Origin: Mucilaginibacter sp. OK268
GTDB lineage: Bacteria; Bacteroidota; Bacteroidia; Sphingobacteriales; Sphingobacteriaceae
Direction of reading: 5' to 3'
DNA length: 64,000 nt
Assembly: GCF_900103125.1 (NCBI RefSeq)
Contig: NZ_FNJV01000006.1
Location: 248,001-312,000 of the forward strand
Part shown: piece by piece, positions 42,951 through 50,154 of the stretch
Layout of the letters: every line of letters begins with the position of its first letter
How positions within the stretch are numbered: position 1 is the first letter of the stretch
Program-made: the position numbers and the translations under genes
Notes under the pieces: generated by a model
The model's input: the letters and a program-made list of their open reading frames with translations, nothing else
Database searches by the model: none
Told to the model about the DNA's origin: nothing

Positions 42951-43604
42951 TTAATAATTATTATTTAAAATTTGCTGTATTAACTGCTCAGCCTGTTTTA
43001 CTTTTTGGGCTTTGATGGCCTTAAACAGCTGCTCATGTAAGTGATGACTCATGGCAAAATGACTGATGCCCTGAGTTTCTCGTTTGGAAAAAAAGTCACG
43101 GATAATGAGGGTGAAGCTTTCATAAAGATCGGCTAGTACGTTATTGAGCGAGGCATGAGCTATAGCCATATGAAAAGCAATGTCGGCATCAACACATGCC
43201 TGGCGCTGTTCTGACTGGATTGCTTGTTTTCTTTTTTCCAGGCATTTTTCGATCTGATCGATGTGCGCTTCGGATCGGTTTTGGGCCGCTAGTCTTACTA
43301 TCTCACCTTCCAGTAATATCCGTACCGCATTGATCTGATCAAAGTCGGCATTTTTTAAACGCTGCTCGATGGTTTGTTCGCTTACAAAGGAGTTTACAAA
43401 TGTTCCGGAACCTTGCTGTACTTTGAGTATGCCTGCGGTGGCCAGGGTTTTAATAGCTTCCCGGATGGTGGAGCGACCAACGCCGTATAATAACATCAAT
43501 TCGGGCTCGGCGGGTATTTTTTCGTTGAGCTTGAATTTGCCCTGCGCTATATCATTCCTGATCTGGCTGATCACGCGGCTGCCGAGGGTTTCTTTCTTAT
43601 CCAT
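42951..43604 (-). CDS. GntR/FadR-family transcriptional regulator
   Basis: A 217-residue regulator with an N-terminal winged helix (about 10-75; IPAEPELMLLYGVGRSTIREAIKTL is the recognition region) and a C-terminal FCD ligand domain (about 85-210) with helical bundle and candidate metal-binding His/Asp (DADIAFHMAI). FadR-type regulators sense organic acids or related ligands. It is first in the operon with the TauE/SafE exporter, so it probably senses the exported compound or a relative and controls its own operon. Confidence 0.92.
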   Translation of the reverse strand: MDKKETLGSRVISQIRNDIAQGKFKLNEKIPAEPELMLLYGVGRSTIREAIKTLATAGILKVQQGSGTFVNSFVSEQTIEQRLKNADFDQINAVRILLEGEIVRLAAQNRSEAHIDQIEKCLEKRKQAIQSEQRQACVDADIAFHMAIAHASLNNVLADLYESFTLIIRDFFSKRETQGISHFAMSHHLHEQLFKAIKAQKVKQAEQLIQQILNNNY

Positions 43605-43725
43605 ATCGCTGATGATTTGATATGTAAAGGTATGATGATTTTATTTAAACATCTGATGTTTAAAATATTTTATGACACTGGTATGATAAGAGAGGGTTTT
43701 TATAAGGAATTAAAAGAAAAATAAA

Positions 43726-43815
43726 TGTCATTGCGAGAAGGAACGACGAAGCAATCTCCTCGCGTTCTCATCGATAGACACATGAGGAGATTGCCACGCT
43801 GCGCTCGCAATGACA
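43726..43815. repeat. Interspersed palindrome, family B variant
   Basis: Outer arms TGTCATTGCGAG and CTCGCAATGACA with inner GAAGCAATCTCCTCGCG / GAGGAGATTGC words. Shares the outer arms with family B but differs in the loop. Confidence 0.8.
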
Positions 43816-43851
43816 TGATGGGATTGAAGCAGAAATAAAATAGAGGGGCTT

Positions 43852-44688
43852 TTACACCACTCCCTGCAAACTCATCACCGCCTGGTCAAGGAAATTGGGG
43901 ATTAGCGTACGCTGGGTATGGGTTATTTTGTCGGGATCATCCAGGCGGGCAAGCATTTCGCGGTATTTTACTTCGCCATGCTCGTTAATCACTTCCTGCT
44001 TTTTCTCTTCCCGTAACAACATAGCTTTCATACCGCCGGCATCAGCCTCGGGATGAAACTGCGTGGCGAAAAAGTAATCATTATAACGAATGGCCATCAT
44101 AGCCCGTGGAAACTCCACATGCGGGCGCTCTTTTTCAATAGCTACCAGCTGCATACCCAGTTCTTTAAAACGTTTTTCGTCGGGATTGATCACCTGCCAG
44201 CTGCGGGAATCGACCGCGTAGAAAGGATCACCCAAACCTTCAAAAATCGGTTCATGGGCACCTGCCGGGGTTTGATTAACAGGCAACACGCCAAATGACG
44301 GCGAACGGCGCATATTGATATCGCCCAGTTTGTAATGGCGACACATTAATTGAAAAGAGTGACACACAAACAGTGTATGTTTTTTATCGGTATTGTTAGA
44401 AAGGTTATGATCTTCCAGTTTTTCTATCAGTCGGAAATATTTTTTCTCCCACTCGGTACCTTCTGATATCAGCGGATCGCCGGGGCCACCGCTGGAGATA
44501 TAGATATCGAAATTGGTGCCCGGCATTTCGCAACGACGGCGCACATCAAATATCTGGTAACTTAAATTAAGCTCGTGCTGAGCCTTATACCTGTTCAAAA
44601 TCTCCTGGAAACCACGCATTCCCTCATTCGCTATCCCATCATACAAGTCAAGTATCGCTACCCTGATTTCCGGTTTATTTGTCGTCAT
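43852..44688 (-). CDS. Class I glutamine amidotransferase-like protein
   Basis: A 278-residue protein with a complete class I glutamine amidotransferase domain: the oxyanion strand ISSGGPGDP near 65-72, nucleophile Cys109 in LFVCHSFQLMC, and His212/Glu214 in QFHPEAD. Such domains release ammonia from glutamine for a partner ligase. The long C-terminal extension (about 225-278) has no known domain. Its ATG overlaps the stop of the GCS2 ligase gene by 4 bases, so the two are translated together. It is the last gene of a minus-strand run with an ATP-grasp ligase and an esterase. It is not GuaA, as it lacks the synthetase half. Confidence 0.88.
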   Translation of the reverse strand: MTTNKPEIRVAILDLYDGIANEGMRGFQEILNRYKAQHELNLSYQIFDVRRRCEMPGTNFDIYISSGGPGDPLISEGTEWEKKYFRLIEKLEDHNLSNNTDKKHTLFVCHSFQLMCRHYKLGDINMRRSPSFGVLPVNQTPAGAHEPIFEGLGDPFYAVDSRSWQVINPDEKRFKELGMQLVAIEKERPHVEFPRAMMAIRYNDYFFATQFHPEADAGGMKAMLLREEKKQEVINEHGEVKYREMLARLDDPDKITHTQRTLIPNFLDQAVMSLQGVV

Positions 44689-45782
44689 AATCCCTTTAAA
44701 GTTTGTGAGGTAATGTAATCCACCACGTCTACAAAGCTACTGTTTTGTTGGTAAACTGCTAACTGCCTGTCGGCGCCGGTGCCATGTTCCAGTATTTTGT
44801 GTACGTATTGCAGATCGTCGCGCGAGCCTAATTCGTCCACCACATCGTCCACAAAATCCAATAGCTCCAATACCAGCGAACGGGTGTTCACTTCCATTTC
44901 TTTACCAAAGTCGATCATTTTTCCGTCGATGCCGTAGCGTGCCGCGCGCCATTTATTTTCGTTGATCAAGGCGCGTGAGTAGGTGATGAACTTCATATTC
45001 TGTTGCCTCAGCTTATACAGTTTGGCACACAGGGCCTGGAACAAGGCGGTAAAAGCTATGGTTTCATCAACCAGCATAGGGCAATCACAAATGCGGAATT
45101 CGATGGTCTCGAAGAAAGGGTGTACACGAATGTCCCACCAAATCTTTTTGGCATTATCAATACAATTGGTTTTTACCAGTAACTTGATATAACTATCATA
45201 CTCCTCAATACTGCTGAAAGAATCGGGGATGCCCGTACGCGGAAACTTATCAAACACCTTGGTGCGGAAGGATCTGAACCCGGTATTGCGCCCTTCCCAA
45301 AAAGGGGAGTTGGTTGATAAGGCGAAAACGTGAGGCAGAAAGTACCGCACCTGGTTGGCTATATGAATAGCCATATCGCGCGACTGGATGCCCACATGCA
45401 CATGCAAGCCAAAAATAAGATTGGAGCGTGCAGCTTCCTGCATTTCGTCCACGATCTCAAAATAACGCGGATGATCGGTGATCAACTGGTGCTGCCAATG
45501 CGAAAAGGGGTGTGTGCCCGCGGCGCCGATGCGTAAGCCAATATCGCCCGCCAACTGAGCCACAGTAGTGCGCAGTTTGCTTACCTCCTCACGGGCCTCC
45601 TGGGTGTTATGGCAAATATGCGTACCCACCTCTACCACGGCCTGGTGCATTTCGGCCTTTACCTGGTCCTCATGGATCTTTTGGGCACTATCCACAATTC
45701 TCTGCTCGTGCGATTTTAACTCCCGTGTTACGGGATCTATCACCATAAATTCTTCTTCAACACCTAAGGTAAACTCGTTCAT
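44685..45782 (-). CDS. GCS2-type carboxylate-amine ligase (YbdK-like)
   Basis: A 365-residue member of the glutamate-cysteine ligase 2 family (COG2170), in the glutamine synthetase superfamily, which joins a carboxylate to an amine using ATP. Motifs: LGVEEEFMVID at 6-16 with metal-binding Glu residues, FGLHVHVGI near 124-132, and WWDIRVHPFFETIEFRICD near 217-235. E. coli YbdK has weak glutamate-cysteine ligase activity, but these relatives in gene clusters are thought to act on other substrates. It lies between an ATP-grasp ligase gene upstream and a coupled amidotransferase downstream. Confidence 0.9.
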   Translation of the reverse strand: MNEFTLGVEEEFMVIDPVTRELKSHEQRIVDSAQKIHEDQVKAEMHQAVVEVGTHICHNTQEAREEVSKLRTTVAQLAGDIGLRIGAAGTHPFSHWQHQLITDHPRYFEIVDEMQEAARSNLIFGLHVHVGIQSRDMAIHIANQVRYFLPHVFALSTNSPFWEGRNTGFRSFRTKVFDKFPRTGIPDSFSSIEEYDSYIKLLVKTNCIDNAKKIWWDIRVHPFFETIEFRICDCPMLVDETIAFTALFQALCAKLYKLRQQNMKFITYSRALINENKWRAARYGIDGKMIDFGKEMEVNTRSLVLELLDFVDDVVDELGSRDDLQYVHKILEHGTGADRQLAVYQQNSSFVDVVDYITSQTLKGL

Positions 45783-45811
45783 AATTGGTTAGGTTATTAT
45801 ATTTAAGCAGT

Positions 45812-45920
45812 TGTCATTTCGAACGAGGTACGAGGAGAAATCTTTTACGCGGTATATGCCAGGCGTAAAAGATTTTTCACTTCGTTCAAGAGATAGTTTC
45901 TCACTCCGTTCGAAATGACA
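45812..45920. repeat. Interspersed palindrome, family D
   Basis: Begins TGTCATTTCGAACGAGGTAC and ends CTCCGTTCGAAATGACA, with an inner pair around CTTTTACGC / GCGTAAAAG. Single copy in the window. Confidence 0.8.
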
Positions 45921-45938
45921 CACTTTTTTACTGTCAAT

Positions 45939-46034
45939 GTCATGCTGAACTTGTTTCAGCATCCCACAAGCAAGGTATACGCCATGCAAACCGGCTACTC
46001 AGCGTGTGGGATCCCGAAATAAATTCGGGATGAC
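45939..46034. repeat. Interspersed palindrome, family C copy 2
   Basis: GTCATGCTGAACTTGTTTCA at the left and AAATTCGGGATGAC at the right; shares the CATCCCACA and GTGTGGGATC words with the other family C copies. Lies 19 bases after family D. Confidence 0.75.
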
Positions 46035-46040
46035 TTCTTT

Positions 46041-47207
46041 TTATTTCTTGGCAACCGGCTTTTTAGTCACTTTCTTCACCTCTTTTTCTTTCTTTACTTT
46101 TGCTTCAGGCTTAGCTTTAACCTTAACGGGTTGGGCGACTTCTTTAACCAGAACAGCCGCTTTCGCCACTTTTGTTTTCTTTACCTTGCTCTCCGCTTCC
46201 ACAGGAGGGTTCACCTTGCCGATATAAATTTCCTTTTTTGCCGGTTTGGGACTTACCAGTGGTGTTTTGGCGGCTGATGTTTTTACATATTCGCCCCAGG
46301 TGAGGTTATCCAGACCTGCCTTTTGTTTTTTGGCACGTTCAATGGCATAATCGGCGGCGGTTTCCACTACCCAGTCAAAGTTTTCCTGGCCCACGCTGGT
46401 TACTTCGGCATCGGGAGCGGGGTTGCAAAAATCAATAGCGTAGGGGATACCATCGCGGATGGCAAATTCCACTGTGTTGAAATCGTAACCCAGATATTGG
46501 TTCAGTTTGATGACATAATCTTTAACCGTATCGAGTATTTTTTTGGACGCCGGAGCTTTACCATGTTCATAACGCAGGTGATGCGGATTGCGTGGCTCGT
46601 ATTGCATAATGCGTACATGTTTACCGCCAATGCAGTAGCAGCGGAAATAATCGTCAAACACCACCTCTTCCTGCAACATCATTACGTACTGTTTGGTCTG
46701 ATCATATTTATTGAAAAAATCTTCGCGGTTTTGCAATTGATAAACCTCTTTCCAGCCACCGCCGTCAAAGGGTTTCATATAGGCCGGGAAACCTACATAG
46801 TTAAAAATGCCGTCCCAATCTAAAGGATAAGCCAGGTTTCGGAATGATCGGTCGGTCGTATCATCAGGTAGTTCCTTAGAGGGTAATATCACCGTTTTTG
46901 GTACGGGCACACCCAGCTTTACAGCCAGTGCATTATTGAAAAACTTTTCGTCGGCGCTCCACCAGAATGGATTGTTGATCACCGCGGTACCGCAGATAGC
47001 GGCGTTTTTGAGGGCGGCCCGGTAAAAGGGCACATCCTGCGATATACGGTCGACGATCACCGCGTAATCCAATGGTTCGGCTTGTAAAACCTTATCTATA
47101 CGCACAAACTCCGCCGAAATGCTTTTTTCGGCCTTTTGATTGATGCGGTCAACAAATGCCTGTGGGAACGAATTTTCCTGTCCGAATAAGATGCCTATTT
47201 TTTTCAT
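46041..47207 (-). CDS. ATP-grasp ligase (RimK-like) with Lys-rich C-terminal tail
   Basis: A 388-residue ATP-grasp protein. The N-terminal pre-ATP-grasp fold starts MKKIGILFGQ; the ATP-binding core has PAYMKPFDGGGWKEVYQL near 151-168, the EEVVFDDYFRCYCIGGKHVR stretch near 198-217, and the metal-binding YAIDFCNPAPDAEV near 262-275. Such enzymes form amide bonds via acyl phosphates. Residues from about 312 on are low-complexity and rich in Lys, Ala, Val and Pro (histone H1-like), an addition outside the enzyme core. It precedes the GCS2 ligase and amidotransferase genes; two intergenic palindromes separate it from them. Substrate is unknown. Confidence 0.85.
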   Translation of the reverse strand: MKKIGILFGQENSFPQAFVDRINQKAEKSISAEFVRIDKVLQAEPLDYAVIVDRISQDVPFYRAALKNAAICGTAVINNPFWWSADEKFFNNALAVKLGVPVPKTVILPSKELPDDTTDRSFRNLAYPLDWDGIFNYVGFPAYMKPFDGGGWKEVYQLQNREDFFNKYDQTKQYVMMLQEEVVFDDYFRCYCIGGKHVRIMQYEPRNPHHLRYEHGKAPASKKILDTVKDYVIKLNQYLGYDFNTVEFAIRDGIPYAIDFCNPAPDAEVTSVGQENFDWVVETAADYAIERAKKQKAGLDNLTWGEYVKTSAAKTPLVSPKPAKKEIYIGKVNPPVEAESKVKKTKVAKAAVLVKEVAQPVKVKAKPEAKVKKEKEVKKVTKKPVAKK

Positions 47208-47271
47208 GGTAGATGATGGGGTTAAACTCTAATTTCTAAACTCTAAATCCTAAAAGAGCTCAATAATCCTT

Positions 47272-47366
47272 TGTCTTGATTCCTGATTCTTATTTTTTGC
47301 TTTTGTTTTTTTTTGCTGGTGAATACCTTTTTATAATTTATTGCTGTGTCTTGATTCCTGATTCTT
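47272..47366. repeat. Short direct repeat between ATP-grasp and esterase genes
   Basis: TGTCTTGATTCCTGATTCTT occurs at 47272-47291 and 47347-47366, exactly repeated 75 bases apart in a T-rich spacer. Confidence 0.75.
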
Positions 47367-47379
47367 GTTTCTTGACTCT

Positions 47380-48087
47380 CTATCGAATGGTTGATAAATA
47401 ATGCGGGAACATTTCGCGCCAGATGGGCCAGTCGTGCCTGGCGAATGGGCGTACATCCAGCCAATGTTTAATATTCTTTTGCTTTAGAATATTAGATAAC
47501 TGCAGGTTATATTCTTTGCAGATATCGTATTCCGACGTACCTAAAATGATATTCATGTTCCACAAGTCGCCCGCATTGTCGCCGGGTAAAAAATCAGCCG
47601 GGTTGTTGTAAAATACATCGTCGTTATAAAAACCATCGGTAAACATTTTGATATCAAACGCGCCGCCCATGGTAAACAGGTTGCTTACCTTTTCGGGGTG
47701 TTTAAACGCAAAGTTGGCCGCATGGTAACCACCAAAACTGCAGCCGGCCATGGCTACTTTACCTACACCGGTTTCGTGCATGGCCCAGGGCACCAGTTCG
47801 TCTAATAGCATTTTATCGTACCAGGTATAGTTACGGGCGCGGTCGGCAGGGGAGATGCCTTTATCGTACCAGCTGCGGTCGTCGATAGTATCTGGGCAAT
47901 AGATCTTAACCAGGCCCTGATCAATAAACCATCGTACACTTTCTATCAAGCCAAAATCTTTATTCTGATAATAACGGCCCTTGGTTGTGGGGAACAGGAT
48001 CACGGGATAACCGCGGTCGCCAAACACCAGCATTTCCAGGTCGGCACTTAAATTGGGCGAATGCCAGCGGTGATATTTTTCGGTCAA
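47380..48087 (-). CDS. Putative esterase (alpha/beta hydrolase)
   Basis: A 235-residue cytoplasmic alpha/beta hydrolase of the esterase D/putative-esterase group. The nucleophile elbow AGCSFGGYHA places Ser117; the His candidate is in ARHDWPIWREMFPHY near the C-terminus. Family features include LEMLVFGDRGYPVILFPT at the N-terminus. No signal peptide is seen. It is the first gene of the minus-strand run with ATP-grasp, GCS2 and amidotransferase genes, and a second esterase gene diverges on the other side. It may release the cluster product from an ester or trim its precursor. Confidence 0.85.
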   Translation of the reverse strand: MTEKYHRWHSPNLSADLEMLVFGDRGYPVILFPTTKGRYYQNKDFGLIESVRWFIDQGLVKIYCPDTIDDRSWYDKGISPADRARNYTWYDKMLLDELVPWAMHETGVGKVAMAGCSFGGYHAANFAFKHPEKVSNLFTMGGAFDIKMFTDGFYNDDVFYNNPADFLPGDNAGDLWNMNIILGTSEYDICKEYNLQLSNILKQKNIKHWLDVRPFARHDWPIWREMFPHYLSTIR

Positions 48088-48204
48088 AATAATAGATTTT
48101 TGGTTTCAGACGGTAAGTTAAGTGGTTTGACTGAAAAAGGCAACAGTCTGATAAATTAAAGGTTAGGGCGAAAAAGCCTCATCTACTTCTTATCAAAAAG
48201 TGAC

Positions 48205-48310
48205 GTCATTGCGAGGCACGAAGCAATCTCTACACAGGTCGGTCAGTCAGGTTTTAAACTCTTCTATTTGCTCTGTATAATATAGAGATTGCTTCGTACT
48301 TCGCAATGAC
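48205..48310. repeat. Interspersed palindrome, family B copy 2
   Basis: GTCATTGCGAGGCACGAAGC at the left and GCTTCGTACTTCGCAATGAC at the right; arms match 34369-34449, loop longer and different. Confidence 0.85.
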
Positions 48311-48378
48311 GCGATGAGTTATTACTCCTTTGGAGAGGGCAGAGTGAGGCTAATACATCAAAAAACGAAAAGTATTTT

Positions 48379-48386
48379 TACTTTTG
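48379..48386 (+). promoter_or_regulatory. Candidate -7 element for the plus-strand esterase
   Basis: TACTTTTG fits TAnnTTTG, 22 bases before the ATG. Confidence 0.5.
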
Positions 48387-48408
48387 CACCCTTAAAATTT
48401 GAATAAAG

Positions 48409-49224
48409 ATGTATTGGGGCTGGGCTGAAACTGAAATGACGATCACTGAGAAAAATATAACTATAAACTCTGCATTGCTTAACCGGGAGGTTACCTGCAC
48501 ACTGGTTATGCCCGATGAGCAGGAAATTACCGAACCCTTGAACCTATTGTTGTTGAACGACGGGCAGGAGCTGGAAAATCTGCAGTTATTGGCAACGCTG
48601 GAGCAACTGTATAATACCAATCGCATAAAACCGATATTGGTGGTGGCTATTCATGCAGGTGAAGATCGTATACAGGAATACGGTGTGGCCGGTAAACCCG
48701 ACTTTAAAAAACGCGGCTCAAAAGCAGCTATTTATACCGAATTTATAAAGACCGAATTGCTACCTCAACTTAAGGAACAAACAGGTATCAGCGATTTTGA
48801 AACGACGGCCTTTGCCGGCTTTTCCTTAGGTGGGCTTTCGGCCCTTGATATTACCTGGAACAATAGCGATGTTTTTGATAAAGTGGGCGTGTTTTCCGGA
48901 TCGTTCTGGTGGCGGAGCAAGGACCTGGCGAAAGGTTATACCGATGCCGACCGCATTATGCATTCAGTTATCAAGAACACTACCGACAAACCCGATCTTC
49001 AATTCTGGCTGCAAACCGGAACCAAGGATGAAACTACAGATCGTAACAAAAACGGAATTATAGATGCTATTGATGACACCATAGATCTGGTCAAAGAGCT
49101 GCAAAACAAAGGTTATACCCGTCCTGCCGATATTCAATACGTGGAAATAGTTAATGGCACGCATGACACAACCACCTGGGGCAAAGCCCTGCCTAAGTTT
49201 TTGGTTTGGGCTTTCGGGCGGTAA
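48409..49224 (+). CDS. Esterase of the Fes/IroE-like alpha/beta hydrolase group
   Basis: A 271-residue alpha/beta hydrolase. The nucleophile elbow is AGFSLGGLSA with Ser139, and a candidate catalytic His lies in NGTHDTTTW near 251. The stretch EYGVAGKPDFKKRGSKA is a common feature of the Fes/enterochelin-esterase-like group. A second Met at residue 10 could be the true start; the ATG at 48409 gives a suitable distance from the promoter element. It is divergent from the other esterase of the amidoligase cluster and probably belongs to the same pathway. A siderophore role is possible but no siderophore genes are near. Confidence 0.85.
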   Translation: MYWGWAETEMTITEKNITINSALLNREVTCTLVMPDEQEITEPLNLLLLNDGQELENLQLLATLEQLYNTNRIKPILVVAIHAGEDRIQEYGVAGKPDFKKRGSKAAIYTEFIKTELLPQLKEQTGISDFETTAFAGFSLGGLSALDITWNNSDVFDKVGVFSGSFWWRSKDLAKGYTDADRIMHSVIKNTTDKPDLQFWLQTGTKDETTDRNKNGIIDAIDDTIDLVKELQNKGYTRPADIQYVEIVNGTHDTTTWGKALPKFLVWAFGR

Positions 49225-49227
49225 AGA

Positions 49228-49977
49228 TCAATGTCCTAAATAAGCATTCGGTACATTAGCCGGGGTATATTCAATACCATACGAACGCTTCATCAACAGG
49301 GAAACCACTTCTGTAATTGTTTTTTCTTTCCGGTGCATTTGAGGTAGCAGGCCCATCATCGCATAGCTGATGGGGTTTACCGCCGGTATAAAAGTTTCCC
49401 ATTCATATCCTTTACCCCAGATCAGGCCTTTTACGGTATGGGTCAGATCGGCTTTATTTTCGAGCAGGAAATGCAACATATCAACCGAGTTATTACCGTT
49501 TTGATTAACCGTATGAAAAATAGGCGTGTGCCCGCCAAAACCGTGTTCATCCAGGCCTGCCTTCGCATTTACATCGGCGCCATATTGTACCAGTAACCCG
49601 GCGCAGGCCACGCTGTTATATTCGGCACAAAAATGAAGCAGGGTACCGCCCGTTAAAGAGGTATAAGTGTTGTTAACTAAGCTATAGGTTTTATTGATGA
49701 CCAATACCGGATCGGTCTCCAGGCTGGGTTTTAACTTTTCGGCATCATCAGTTAAAACAGCTAACAGGGCTTTATACTCAAAAACAAGACCAGCATCAAT
49801 AAAAATCTGTACACAATCTTTAAATCTTGGACTGCGAGTGTACATCTCCAGCAGGGCTATAAAAACCGGAACTTCGTTATATACATCATTAGGGCTGCCG
49901 CCATCGTCAAAATACCGGCGTATACCAGCAACAGAATGAATTTCTATATCATAAAGTAGCTGTGTGTGGTTAGGCAT
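49228..49977 (-). CDS. Ankyrin-repeat protein
   Basis: A 249-residue soluble protein with ankyrin-type repeats; the clearest run is GTLLHFCAEYNSVACAGLLVQYGADVNAKAG near 117-147, then HTPIFHTVNQNGNNSVDMLHFLLENKADL near 154-182, and a degenerate first repeat near 15-55. There is no signal peptide and no attached enzyme domain. Ankyrin repeats bind other proteins; the partner is unknown. The gene converges on the esterase, with stops 3 bases apart, and diverges from typA. Confidence 0.85.
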   Translation of the reverse strand: MPNHTQLLYDIEIHSVAGIRRYFDDGGSPNDVYNEVPVFIALLEMYTRSPRFKDCVQIFIDAGLVFEYKALLAVLTDDAEKLKPSLETDPVLVINKTYSLVNNTYTSLTGGTLLHFCAEYNSVACAGLLVQYGADVNAKAGLDEHGFGGHTPIFHTVNQNGNNSVDMLHFLLENKADLTHTVKGLIWGKGYEWETFIPAVNPISYAMMGLLPQMHRKEKTITEVVSLLMKRSYGIEYTPANVPNAYLGH

Positions 49978-50122
49978 AAGTGTTGTAAAAGCTGATTAAA
50001 GATATGTAAAATTTAGTTAATCAGCTTGTTAACGGACTGGTCGGTTATCGTTATTTGGTAATTTAATTGTATAAATCTTTCTCCTTTAGCTGATAAAGCT
50101 TTAAAATCTCATATTTTAACTG

Positions 50123-50130
50123 TACCTTTG
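50123..50130 (+). promoter_or_regulatory. Candidate -7 element for typA
   Basis: TACCTTTG fits TAnnTTTG, 24 bases before the preferred ATG. It overlaps the alternative upstream TTG start, which argues against that start. Confidence 0.55.
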
Positions 50131-50154
50131 CGCCAAATTTATAGGGCATATTTC

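Larger units (their letters stand above)
48088..48408. other. Spacer between the two divergent esterase genes
   Basis: Contains a family B palindrome (48205-48310), a CTCCTTTGGAGAGGG hairpin word at 48325, and the promoter of the plus-strand esterase at 48379. No gene is seen. Confidence 0.6.

Noticed and set aside
46323..46823. Open frame of 166 codons opposite the ATP-grasp gene
   Set aside because: Antisense to a well-supported enzyme gene, no recognisable features.
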